DNA of 64,000 nucleotides from DATGPD01 sp031423015. GTDB lineage: Bacteria; Planctomycetota; UBA1135; UBA2386. Where the stretch lies: NCBI GenBank assembly GCA_031423015.1, contig JANPER010000270.1, positions 27,811 to 91,810 on the forward strand. Direction: 5' to 3'. Within the stretch, counting starts at the first letter, position 1. Every line of letters starts with the position of its first letter. This document shows, one piece after another, positions 26,401-33,554 of this stretch. The notes under the pieces are model-generated. The model was given only the letters and a program-made list of their open reading frames with translations, was not told the DNA's origin and searched no databases. The position numbers and the translations under genes are program-made.

Positions 26401-29186
26401 CCCACGCCCGCCGCAACCTGCGTTTGTGCGTCGTCGACAAGCGCCTGCAGCCAAGCCTCCGCGGACAACGACAAGTCACGCTGCAGGGTCGCCAGCTGCC
26501 CGGTCACGCCGTCGAGCGCGCTCACCAGGCGCTGGCGCTGCTGCGTCTCGTGGCCTTCCTCGACGACGCGCAACACCAACCAGGCCAAGACCGCCAGCGG
26601 CGCCAGGGTCGCCACAGAGAGGGCCGCCACCAAACGCACGCGCAAACTGCTGAACGCCGCGATCGCCTCCGCCAGCATCAGCAGCAAGACGGGCAGCGCC
26701 AGAAGGCACAACCCGAGCCCGACCGCGTAGGCGATGCGCGAGAAGCGTTCGTGCGACGGGTCGCGCACGAACACGCCCAGCACGTTGTTGCGCCACCCCG
26801 AACCCGGCAACGGCATGAAGCTCTCGTACACGCGCGCCTCGCCGTCACGCGTCGCGCGCATCGCGGTGACCGCTTGCGTGCCGAGATCGTTGGGGACTAC
26901 GTCAGGCGCGGTGCCATCCACGGTGGCCGCAACCAGGCGACTGTCGCGGTAGATCGCGAAGCTGGCTGCGCGCACGCGGCCGGCGAAGTCATCGCGCAGC
27001 CGCACCGACGCCGCGTCGGCGCGCGTCAACGGTGAGGACGACGAGTCGCTCGGCGCGGCTTCGCGCTCGCGGCCAAACACCACGGCACGGAATCGAATGG
27101 GATAGTGCGCGCCGACGCGGAACGTCACCGCGTCGACGCTTTGATCGCGCGGCAACTCGATCTCCGTCACCAGATTGACCAGCCGTTCGCCCGCCTCGTC
27201 TTGCCACGCGTAGGCGATATCGGCATTGCTGCCGGGCAGCGGCGCCTGCACCTGATTGTTGCGGCTGCGCTCGAACAGCACGTTGCGCTGGTGCTGCAAC
27301 ACCACCACACGCGGCGGCACCACCGAACCCTTGAAGTGCACGGCCACCTCGCCGACGGTTGCGTTGGTCAGCAAGTCGTCCGGCAGCACCCCTGGGTGCA
27401 CCGCGCGGTACACCAACCAGGCGCGGTCGAAGCCCTCGCCGGAACTCGACGACACATGCGCCCGCCGCTCGCCGGCACGCAGCTCGATGCCGCTATCTTC
27501 CGGGTACTGGCCGCGCAAGGTGGTGGGAATCCCAGTCAGTGCAGACTGGCCCAAGTCGAGGGGATGCGCCGGCCCGCGCTCGTCGTAGAGGCACGACAAC
27601 CCCACCAACTCGGTGCCCTCGCCCTGCAGCGCGGTCAGCGTGATGCTGGCGACCGGCACATCGATGTCGATGGTCTCGTACACCAGATCGCGGCGGTCAC
27701 GGTTTAGGGCGCTCGCCGAGGCACGTGGCCCGTCGAAGGTCAGCTCCAAGGTGCGGCGCGCATCGGCCGCATCACTCTCGATCAGCACCCGCATCCGCGG
27801 CGGCTGCGGCTCCGCCAGATCGAGCACCGGCTGCGGCATCGACACCACCAGCACCAAGCGCCGCATCGACAGAGGCTTGCCGAAGTCGACACGCTCCGCG
27901 CGTCCGATCGGCAGCGGAATGAAGTACGGGCGCACCTCGAAGAACTCCCCCGGGTAACGGCGCGGCCCGTAGCCAAATGAGCCCTCGGCCAGGTCGGTGA
28001 GGTCGACATAGTCAAAGTAGCGGCGGCGCGTGATCGAGTTGCCGCGCAACAGTTCGAGGAGTTGCTGCTCCCGCTGACCGCCGGCGTAGCTCGCGAGCGT
28101 GCCCTTCTCCATCTCTGGAATGCCAGTGCGCAGGGCTTCGAGCACGCCGTCGAGGTGTGCGCGATGCGACGACTCGCGCAGGTCGAGCGCCACCCGTGGC
28201 GCGAGCATGCCCAACGCGAAGGCAATCGAAGCGGCGACGCTGCCGATCCGTCGCATGCGGGGCTTCTGATCGGCCACCGAACTCCACGCGCGCAACAACA
28301 ACCACAGCGCCAGGGCCGCGAGCACAGGGCCAGCGAGCAACGACAACCAAGGCCGGGCACTCGCCCACAGGCTGATGCTCGCGGGGCCGGAGTCACTGAG
28401 CGGCAACGCGTCAGCGAACTCGACCAACGTGAGCCTGCGCGTGTCATCGACCGGGTTGCCGCCGTCGAGCGTGATCATCGAGACGCCCGGGTCCCCTTCG
28501 TCGTGATCGTCGATCGCGAGCGCCAGACCGATGCGCGACGGCGCCGGCTTGTCGAGGCCGAACAGGGCGTGGAACGGCACCTGCGCCTCGAAGCTGTAGC
28601 GTCCGGCGCCGAGCGGTTGGAACGCGACCCGCAGGCCGGTCAGCGTCGACCCAGTCATCGTCGTGTGCTTGCCGCCGCGGCCATCCCAGGCGATCTGCCC
28701 CCACGGTCGCTGCTCGTGGAACGGCATGAACACCAGGTGCACGTCGTCGGCGTTGAACTTGGTGGACGGGGCCTCGCCGCTCGGCAGCGGCTGGTCGTCG
28801 CTCAGGTCGAGGTTCAAGAACAGCTCGATGGCGTCGCCCGACTCCCACCGGCCAGAGTCCCGCTGACCGACGAACGAGTTGTCGAGAACCTCACCACCCA
28901 GATAGAGGTGCGCGCTGTCGTAGGCCACTCGGACCTGCGCCGAGAGATCCTCCACCCCCTGCCACGCGGCGCGCGCGGGGTCGCCGACCACCTGCTCCTT
29001 TCGATCGAGCCGGAGCACGACCGCGTCCCGCCATTCGTTGACCTCGACGCGCCCGTCGACCTGGATTGGGTCAGCGATCGACCGCAGGGGTAGCGCTTGC
29101 CCGGCCTGCGCCAGCAGGTTTCCTGTGGTCGCACCGGCGGCGGCGATAGCCACCGCACGCCAAGTCAAATTCGCCATCGCCGCCAT
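23433..29186 (-). CDS. Giant membrane sensor fused to a sigma-54 activator
   Basis: A 1917-residue one-protein signalling chain. Visible in order: signal-like N-terminus; CBM9/DOMON-like domain (35-260, IQVDGRVEVNEWRDA and VAYDSAHLYLGGEVLD); membrane helices near 280-300 and 315-334; a large region with beta-rich parts; helices near 819-842 and 849-873; a second sensor loop; a helix at 1133-1157; HAMP (1158-1210); GAF (about 1220-1370); a GGDEF-like domain from DPYTGAYTPDFF (1377) lacking the GGDEF active site; AAA+ sigma-54 activator with Walker A GETGTGKE (1571-1578), GAFTGA (1618-1623), FLDEIGE and WPGNVREL; then a winged-helix-like end (1841-1900). It probably senses sugars or glycans outside and drives sigma-54 promoters directly from the membrane (inference). 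Confidence 0.9.
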   Translation of the reverse strand: MAAMANLTWRAVAIAAAGATTGNLLAQAGQALPLRSIADPIQVDGRVEVNEWRDAVVLRLDRKEQVVGDPARAAWQGVEDLSAQVRVAYDSAHLYLGGEVLDNSFVGQRDSGRWESGDAIELFLNLDLSDDQPLPSGEAPSTKFNADDVHLVFMPFHEQRPWGQIAWDGRGGKHTTMTGSTLTGLRVAFQPLGAGRYSFEAQVPFHALFGLDKPAPSRIGLALAIDDHDEGDPGVSMITLDGGNPVDDTRRLTLVEFADALPLSDSGPASISLWASARPWLSLLAGPVLAALALWLLLRAWSSVADQKPRMRRIGSVAASIAFALGMLAPRVALDLRESSHRAHLDGVLEALRTGIPEMEKGTLASYAGGQREQQLLELLRGNSITRRRYFDYVDLTDLAEGSFGYGPRRYPGEFFEVRPYFIPLPIGRAERVDFGKPLSMRRLVLVVSMPQPVLDLAEPQPPRMRVLIESDAADARRTLELTFDGPRASASALNRDRRDLVYETIDIDVPVASITLTALQGEGTELVGLSCLYDERGPAHPLDLGQSALTGIPTTLRGQYPEDSGIELRAGERRAHVSSSSGEGFDRAWLVYRAVHPGVLPDDLLTNATVGEVAVHFKGSVVPPRVVVLQHQRNVLFERSRNNQVQAPLPGSNADIAYAWQDEAGERLVNLVTEIELPRDQSVDAVTFRVGAHYPIRFRAVVFGREREAAPSDSSSSPLTRADAASVRLRDDFAGRVRAASFAIYRDSRLVAATVDGTAPDVVPNDLGTQAVTAMRATRDGEARVYESFMPLPGSGWRNNVLGVFVRDPSHERFSRIAYAVGLGLCLLALPVLLLMLAEAIAAFSSLRVRLVAALSVATLAPLAVLAWLVLRVVEEGHETQQRQRLVSALDGVTGQLATLQRDLSLSAEAWLQALVDDAQTQVAAGVGIDAIRLSLQQRMASQRPPDWKGGFLRLELTPAASQKALRPLSLFDGDAALRGLETPLRAEPSVFVVWGAPVLGVRRELEADIGSASLSVARPIDAPLLARLLPQASAVLCDTFGYPLAVAAGAGVSGTWLERLSCRSGVMAARRDALMRSQQSGRPVFTAHRLEDEPWLAAYSVLRDVDATPRALLGVVDIARPASLPLPVGRVSVRGFLLAVAAVLLLFAVSLSSVVTNRISRPIERLARSAQALGHGDLDVRVEPIGNDGHLNRLTHAFNRMAQDLRGRIGDLRILNLGMQELTSKLELRDALNTAVRLFMQHSPADRVRVLLRDRDSDAVVLYGDDQSQLDAGDPRVRSMLDAVGPFSARCVPAAGRPAVLPAALPAGLPEPIAAQSRSLIGLPLAVAGRVRGLVLLLFDADVPRSVNLELLSTLATQAALAMENARLYMAAVEDPYTGAYTPDFFRRRVAHEVASAQAHGQSVSMLGIALVDGDQLQASLGTERLARCIERVTSGVRGALAATSPIGRVTMTDLRVLVAGASTERAAELMREVAALVGRLDFALPPEWTPLRTAVVAATFPAEAASAEFLLDLVDQRLEAVRQPAVATMPPIPIESHGELVATSLPMQRVLRTLQRIAPTDIAILIEGETGTGKELMADLAHRWSRRRGGPLVKVHCAALPESLLQSELFGYEKGAFTGADARKLGKFELARGGTVFLDEIGEVSLDVQVKLLRVLQQREIDRVGGLHPVPVDVRIVAATHRNLRELVATGKFREDLYYRLQGMTLSVPPLRERRDDIPVLVDRFCAEALAAGSTTARGLTTDAMDKVFHHAWPGNVRELRNAVMRAAVLATGDWVESSHLVGLLPSSTLAPDGSLGLMPVAAESTAAPTPLELAPLPVSDGLPKPPAPVESGVTESPDRLNRLLALIGAHGEIAVEDHVKDAAVSPRTALRDLSSLIRQRRIVRVGIRRGARYRVANKLDAPGGGGSIAPGSD
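23529..23547. repeat. Inverted pair of the AATTCGCC/GGCGAATT octamer
   Basis: AATTCGCC-GCT-GGCGAATT is a perfect 19-base palindrome inside the 3' end of the giant activator gene. Related half-sites with TATTCGCC and GGCGAATA lie within 50 bases. The same octamer occurs again in pairs just upstream of this gene and at 31.78 kb. AT-containing words are scarce in this GC-rich sequence, so the clustering is notable. Confidence 0.5.
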
Positions 29187-29225
29187 TCACCGTCTTTCGT
29201 CACGGCAGCGCAAGCACCGTGAGCT

Positions 29226-29248
29226 GGCGAATTCATGAATGGCGAATT
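29226..29248. promoter_or_regulatory. Paired GGCGAATT octamers upstream of the activator gene
   Basis: GGCGAATT at 29226-29233 and 29241-29248, spaced 15 bases start to start, 40-62 bases upstream of the activator start codon. A third copy in the opposite direction (29168-29175) overlaps codons 4-6. The arrangement fits an operator for a dimeric regulator, perhaps the encoded protein itself (inference). The 167-base gap to the next gene holds nothing else recognisable. Confidence 0.4.
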
Positions 29249-29353
29249 ACTCGAGCCCGAGCCGGCGGCATCTTCACGGCCCGGAAGCAGACCGCCGGGC
29301 AGCCACCGGACACCTGGCTTGACTGACCTTGTTGCCTTTCTCGACAGAGACGG

Positions 29354-30511
29354 CTACGCGCGCGGCTCCGTGAGCCGGGCGCGCGCTCGGCGCGCCCATC
29401 GGCTGAACGGATCGCGGCGCAGGTAGGCCTCGAAGTGTCCGCGCGCCTCATCCACCGCGCCGCTCTCGTGCAGCACCTCGGCCAGGTTGAAGTGCGCGTC
29501 GGCATAGGCCGGCTGCACCGTGAGCGCCTGGCGGTAGGCCATCACGCCGGGCTCGACGCGGCCGGCCTGCACGAGCGCGTTGCCCAGGTTGTTCCAGGCC
29601 TCGGCAAACTCCGCATCGGTGCGCACCGCTTCGAGGAAGTGCGCGGCAGCGTCCGCGGGTCGATCGAGCGCGAAGAGCACGTTGCCGAGGTTGAACAAGA
29701 TCTCCGGCTCGCGACCAAAACCGTCCAGCGCAGTCGCGTAGCCCCGTAGCGCGCCTTCGAAGTCTTGGCGCTCCTCGGCGGTGAGGGCGTTCTCGAACGC
29801 CAGCAGCGGATCGACCTCAACCGACGGCAGCGCGCGCGGCGGTGCCTTGGGCGGCGGCAAGTCGAACTCCAAGCGCAGCTGGCCAGACAGCTCGGCCAGG
29901 CGGCCGTCGGGTAACCGCACCAACAGGTCGTCGCGTTGCAGCAAACTCGCGAGCGACGACGCGAGCGAGGCGCCCTCACCCAGCCGGCGACCGAGTTGCC
30001 GCAGCGCGCGCCGCAAGCGCGCCGGCTTGACGCCATCGCGGTGCAGCGCCGCGAGATCACGCGCGCACGCGACCTGCCGAAAGTCGAACAGCTGCAACCG
30101 ACGGATCACGCGCGCCGGCAGAAGGAAGCCCTGCTTGGCCCACGCGCGCAAAGTGGCGCTTTCCACGGCGACCAAGCGTGCGAGCTGATCCACCGAGAAC
30201 AGGCGATCGAGATCGACACCGATGTCCAGCAACCGCAAGAGCGCGGCCTCGTCGACGACTTCGATCGCGTGGCCGCGCGCGCGCAGCCGCTCGACCCGCC
30301 GCGCACCCACCGTGTTCGAGTCCGTGACCACCGCCAGCGAGGTGGTGTGACGCGGCACCGACACCAGCCGAGCCCCGCGTGCGCTGAGGTGCGCCGCCAC
30401 CTCGACCCGACTCAACGCCAAGAGGCGACCACACACGGTCACCTCGCGACCAGCGATCGCATCGCCGCCGTCATCGCCACCACCGCCACTGTCGAACTGG
30501 GATCGGATCAC
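29354..30511 (-). CDS. BRCT-MerR-TPR fusion protein in the end-joining operon
   Basis: A 385-residue protein with an unusual domain set. Residues 20-65 (REVTVCGRLLALSRVEVAAH and following) look like a BRCT fold. A MerR-type helix-turn-helix follows at about 103-165 (FSVDQLARLVAVESATLRAW, then RVIRRLQLFDFRQV). The C-terminal part has about four TPR-like repeats, such as AEAWNNLGNALVQAGRVEPG and ADAHFNLAEVLHESGAVDEA. It starts with GTG overlapping the ligase stop (GTGA), so it is made together with the ligase. BRCT domains usually bind DNA-repair partners; MerR and TPR parts suggest DNA and protein binding. A regulator or scaffold of end joining is the likeliest role (inference). Confidence 0.8.
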   Translation of the reverse strand: MIRSQFDSGGGGDDGGDAIAGREVTVCGRLLALSRVEVAAHLSARGARLVSVPRHTTSLAVVTDSNTVGARRVERLRARGHAIEVVDEAALLRLLDIGVDLDRLFSVDQLARLVAVESATLRAWAKQGFLLPARVIRRLQLFDFRQVACARDLAALHRDGVKPARLRRALRQLGRRLGEGASLASSLASLLQRDDLLVRLPDGRLAELSGQLRLEFDLPPPKAPPRALPSVEVDPLLAFENALTAEERQDFEGALRGYATALDGFGREPEILFNLGNVLFALDRPADAAAHFLEAVRTDAEFAEAWNNLGNALVQAGRVEPGVMAYRQALTVQPAYADAHFNLAEVLHESGAVDEARGHFEAYLRRDPFSRWARRARARLTEPRA

Positions 30512-31380
30512 GCTTGCGAGTAACTCACGAACACAGGCGCCCGCAGATGCCCACTCTTGGTGCGCTCGACGAACTTTACGACGCAGAACAACCCCGGCTC
30601 AACCCACAGGGCACCTTCGTCGCAGGCGATCAACGGCGTCGCGCGCGGCCGCGCGCGCAGGAGCGGCAGCAGCGCGTGCCTTGCCGCGACGTCGAGGCCG
30701 CTGCCGCAGCGACCCACGTAGCGCAGCGCGCCGCTGGCGTCGGGAGCCGCCAGAGCCAGGCTGCGCAGGTCGTTGCCCTCGACGAAGTAGCCGAGCACGA
30801 CGCAGTGGATGGTCTCGGTGCGCTTCACCTTGGTCCACGCGCCGGTGCGTTGCCCGCTCTCGTAGATGCTGGTGAGCCGCTTGCCCACCACGCCTTCGAA
30901 GCCGCGCGCCACCAGCTGCGCGAAAAACGCCTTACCGCTACCGATCACGCCCTCGGTCAGCACGAGGCGCGGGTCGGCGATCTTCTGCACGATGTCAGTC
31001 AGGCGCGCGCGCCGCTCGTGCAGCGGCCGCGACGTCAGACTCGCGTAGTCGACGTACAGCACGTCGAACACGATGAAGGCGACAGGCCCCGGCTTGCTCG
31101 CCAGGAGGCGCTCGAAGTCGGGGCGGCCATCCGTCAACGCCACGATCTCGCCGTCGAGCGCCAGTCCCTTCTGCACACCGCGCAAGAAGTCGAGGGTCTT
31201 GAAGCGTCCCGTCATGTCGAGCTGGCGGCGACTGCGCAGCCGCAACCCACCATCATCGATGGTCGCCAGCGCCCGGAAGCCGTCCCACTTGACTTCGAAC
31301 AGATGCTGCGGCGAGTCGAAGGGCTCGCCGAGCACCGCCAGCATCGGCTCGACGTAGCTGAGCGCACCCACCATCGTCAC
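30508..31380 (-). CDS. ATP-dependent DNA ligase (LigD ligase-domain type)
   Basis: Seals DNA breaks using ATP. The 290-residue product contains only the ligase core: motif I FEVKWDGFRAL with the adenylated lysine, motif III FIVFDVLYVD, motif IV FEGVVGKR and motif V GAWTKVKR, followed by an OB fold. The polymerase and 3'-phosphoesterase modules of full LigD are absent here. It lies close to ku, so it likely serves non-homologous end joining. Starts GTG 31380 or ATG 31374 are both possible. It is coupled to the BRCT-MerR-TPR gene. Ancestrally it followed a ku copy of which only a scar remains. Confidence 0.92.
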   Translation of the reverse strand: MTMVGALSYVEPMLAVLGEPFDSPQHLFEVKWDGFRALATIDDGGLRLRSRRQLDMTGRFKTLDFLRGVQKGLALDGEIVALTDGRPDFERLLASKPGPVAFIVFDVLYVDYASLTSRPLHERRARLTDIVQKIADPRLVLTEGVIGSGKAFFAQLVARGFEGVVGKRLTSIYESGQRTGAWTKVKRTETIHCVVLGYFVEGNDLRSLALAAPDASGALRYVGRCGSGLDVAARHALLPLLRARPRATPLIACDEGALWVEPGLFCVVKFVERTKSGHLRAPVFVSYSQA

Positions 31381-31444
31381 CGCGCCTCAGCCACTCTTGC
31401 GCTTCCTACTCGCCTGATGAAGCCTTTCGAAGTCGCGCGAGCTG
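31347..31444 (-). pseudogene. Scar of a second ku gene
   Basis: The last codons of ku (ASRKRKSG-stop) and the first codons (MAARATSKGFI) are joined out of frame within about 65 bases, with the roughly 890 bases in between deleted. Both ends match the intact ku at 32640-33554, and the similarity continues into the flanks: ligase start on one side (31347-31415 matches 32599-32668), ku promoter region on the other (31416-31564 matches 33522-33675). Confidence 0.8.
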
Positions 31445-31564
31445 CCATGGGTCAGTCGACTCTCTGTTGAAAACTAGACGGGGGAGCGAAATCAGCGGAG
31501 CCCGGGGCGAGGAGGATAGCACGCTTGACGGGCGGGTGCGCCACGCGGCGCTCGCTCGCGGCCG
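31416..31564. repeat. Duplicated ku 5' region, copy 1
   Basis: The first codons and upstream region of ku, nearly identical to 33522-33675. It includes CTAGACGGGGGAGCGAAA and GGAGGATAGCACGCT. Together with the duplicated ligase-start segments it marks the borders of an ancient tandem duplication. The intact ku start lies in copy 2. Confidence 0.85.
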
Positions 31565-31610
31565 AAGGCGCGCCTGGCGCAGCGCCGCTGACGGGCGCGT
31601 TGGTGCAAAG

Positions 31611-31680
31611 CGGACTGCCTCGTCTGTGCCACCAAGAACCTCGATGTCTGGGTCGCACCTCGACGGCGCCCGAGGCCATC
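31611..31680 (+). pseudogene. Fragment of a nucleotidyltransferase-like gene
   Basis: A short stretch reads CATKNLDVWVAP in one frame. It closely resembles RATKDLDVWVRP in the nucleotidyltransferase pseudogene 500 bases downstream. No intact frame surrounds it. It is best explained as the remains of a second copy. The rest of 31450-31960 holds no recognisable gene, except paired GGCGAATT octamers at 31777-31805. Confidence 0.45.
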
Positions 31681-31776
31681 GCGGCCTTGGGCGCAACCGC
31701 GGGTTGCATGTCGGCGCAGCGCCGACCAGAGAGGCCCAAGGCCGCTTTACTCCTTGGGGCTTCCAGTGCCGCTAAG

Positions 31777-31805
31777 GCGTGGCGAATTGGACGGCGTGGC
31801 GAATT
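31777..31805. repeat. Direct repeat GCGTGGCGAATT x2
   Basis: The 12-mer GCGTGGCGAATT occurs at 31777-31788 and 31794-31805, a 17-base period. It contains the octamer found around the giant activator gene. It lies about 160 bases upstream of the small-protein/nucleotidyltransferase pair and may be a regulatory site or the trace of a mobile or transferred segment. Confidence 0.45.
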
Positions 31806-31967
31806 ACGTGAGCCACAGATTCCGCGCGCCACGCGAGGAATTCGCGGCACTTGCAGCCCATGGCGCGTCGTGCATCCTGAGCATCGCGATTGCGGAGTTG
31901 GGGGAGCGACTCCCGATGCCGTCTCGGTAATCTCGTGATCGTGGCTGCCGACCCCGCACAACCTCGC

Positions 31968-32156
31968 ATGACGGGCCGAGTGATCCGTCCGGGCGATGTG
32001 GGGGACGTCGATGATGGGTGGCTCGATCGCACGATGGAAGAGCGCATCGAGGCGGTCTCGACGCTCACCGCGATCTGCTTCGGCTGGAACTCCGACGACG
32101 CAAGTGTTCCCCGACTTCAAAGATCTGTTGTCCACGTTCAACGCCCACGGCGTTGA
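31968..32156 (+). CDS. Small protein paired with nucleotidyltransferase
   Basis: A 62-residue product starting MTGRVIRPGDVGDVDDGWLD and ending in PRLQRSVVHVQRPRR. The pattern DRTMEERIEAVSTLTAICFGW followed by PRLQRSV resembles small partner proteins encoded just before nucleotidyltransferase-like genes in many bacteria (recollection, not searched). Its last 53 bases overlap the start of the nucleotidyltransferase gene in another frame. The two frames both look conserved, so the overlap is probably real. Function unknown; perhaps one half of a toxin-antitoxin-like pair. Confidence 0.55.
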   Translation: MTGRVIRPGDVGDVDDGWLDRTMEERIEAVSTLTAICFGWNSDDASVPRLQRSVVHVQRPRR

Positions 32157-32572
32157 GTACCTGGTGGTCGGGGGGCATGCGCTTGCCGCGCATGGCCACG
32201 TCCGCGCCACCAAGGATCTCGACGTCTGGGTTCGCCCCGAAACCGAGAACGCGCGTCGGACGCTGCGCGCCGCTGCAGGCGTTCGGTGCTCCGTTGCATG
32301 GTCTCACCGAGGTCGACCTGGCGCGTCCAGGCGTGATCTTCCAGATCGGCGTGCCGCCGCTGCGGATCGACGTGATCACCATCATCGATGGCGTCGAGTT
32401 CGAGGCCGCTTGGCAGAAGCGCGTGGCCACGAAGTTCGCCGGCGAACCGGGCTATGTTCTGTCGATCGCCGACCTGATCGCCAACAAGAGGGCCGCGGGC
32501 CGACTGCAGGACCTCGCCGACGTCGAGCAGCTCGAGCGGCTGTTGGCCCGGCAGAAGCCCTCGGGCGGCTGA
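32104..32572 (+). pseudogene. Nucleotidyltransferase-like gene broken by a frameshift
   Basis: From a GTG at 32104 the frame reads VFPDFKDLLSTFNAHGVEYL, then LVVGGHALAAHG and RATKDLDVWV, the GG-x-AxxxHG and DxD core of minimal nucleotidyltransferases (DUF6036 / AbiEii-type). After LRA near 32270 it goes out of frame. Skipping one C (32270-32271) restores LQAFGAPLHGLTEVDL and continues to the end with DLIANKRAAGRLQDLADVEQ. One extra base thus separates two good halves. It may be a dead gene, a sequencing error or, less likely, a programmed shift. Relatives are often toxins or antitoxins. Confidence 0.75.
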
Positions 32573-32594
32573 CGCCCGGAGGTCGCGGGGCGCG

Positions 32595-32633
32595 GCTCGG
32601 CTCGACGTACCCGAGCGCGCCCGCCATCGTCAC
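32595..32633 (-). pseudogene. Remnant of a second ligase gene (first 13 codons)
   Basis: Just downstream of ku on the same strand, a start codon followed by TMAGALGYVEPS matches the first residues of the intact ligase (TMVGALSYVEP). Similarity stops after about a dozen codons, where the nucleotidyltransferase gene now ends. It shows that a ligase gene once followed this ku, as one still follows the ku scar at 31.4 kb. Confidence 0.75.
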
Positions 32634-32639
32634 CGCGCC

Positions 32640-33554
32640 TCAACCACTCTTGCGCTTCCGGCTCGCCTTCTGCGCGTCGCGCTCCTGCGCCACGCGGCGC
32701 GGTTCGGGATCGCTCGGCGCCATCTTCTTGCCATCGCCGCCGACAGCCGGCGCGCCGCCTGTCGCCGCCGCCGCCTGCGCCTCGGCTACGCTGCGCTTGA
32801 GCGCTTCCATCAAGTTGACGATCTTCGGCTCTTCGACCTGCGGCGCCGCCACCACCTCTTGGCCGTCGATCTTCAGCTGGATGAGCTGCTTCATCTTGTC
32901 GACGTAGCGATCCGTGTACTTACCGAGGTCGAAGTCCTTGACGCGCGTCGCGTCGATGAGCGTGCTCGCCAACGCCAGTTCTTCTTTGCCAAGCGCCTCG
33001 CGCGGTACCTCGGCGGTGAACTCGTCGGTCTTCTTGATCTCGGCCGCATACTGCAACACTGACAACACGAGCAGGTCACCCAGGGGTCGCAGCACCGCGA
33101 GTTGCTCGCGTCCCGAAAAGATCACCTGCGTGAACGCCACGACTTGCCCCTTCTTCATGCCCTCGCGCAGCAGCGCGTACGGCTTGTTGCCCGCCACACC
33201 GTCGGGCAACAGGTAGTAGGTCTTGCCGGCCTGGTAGATCGCGTCGATGGTGTCGGGCGCGATGAAGCCCTCGATTGCGATCGCCTTGTCCGACTGCTGG
33301 CGCAGCTTGCTGATCTCGGCCGGATCGATCACCACGTACTGGTCCTTCGAGTACTCGTAGCCCGACACGATGTCGTTGGCCGCGAGCTCGCCGTGCTCGG
33401 GGCACTGCTTGAGGTACTTCACCCGCGCGTTGCAGCCCGAGTGCAGTTGGTTGAGGCGAACCTCGCTGCCCGAGTCGTGCGCCGTGAAGGCGCGCACCGG
33501 CACGGACACGAGGCTCAGCTTGATGAAGCCCTTCCACGTCGCGCGAGCTGCCAT
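32640..33554 (-). CDS. ku: Non-homologous end-joining protein Ku
   Basis: Homodimeric ring that binds broken DNA ends and recruits ligase. The 304-residue product starts MAARATWKGFIKLSLVSVPV. It has the bacterial Ku core (QLHSGCNARVKYLKQCPEHG, IEGFIAPDTIDAIYQAGKTY, KPYALLREGMKKGQVVAF) and a C-terminal Lys/Arg tail KASRKRKSG that in other Ku proteins contacts DNA or ligase. No helicase or polymerase gene is nearby. The promoter region (33555-33675) is duplicated at 31445-31564, and the gene is the surviving copy of a former pair. Confidence 0.95.
   Translation of the reverse strand: MAARATWKGFIKLSLVSVPVRAFTAHDSGSEVRLNQLHSGCNARVKYLKQCPEHGELAANDIVSGYEYSKDQYVVIDPAEISKLRQQSDKAIAIEGFIAPDTIDAIYQAGKTYYLLPDGVAGNKPYALLREGMKKGQVVAFTQVIFSGREQLAVLRPLGDLLVLSVLQYAAEIKKTDEFTAEVPREALGKEELALASTLIDATRVKDFDLGKYTDRYVDKMKQLIQLKIDGQEVVAAPQVEEPKIVNLMEALKRSVAEAQAAAATGGAPAVGGDGKKMAPSDPEPRRVAQERDAQKASRKRKSG

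Noticed and set aside
32382..32633. An 83-codon minus-strand gene below ku
   Set aside because: Only its first dozen codons resemble the ligase start; the rest is antisense to the nucleotidyltransferase. Treated as a ligase remnant.
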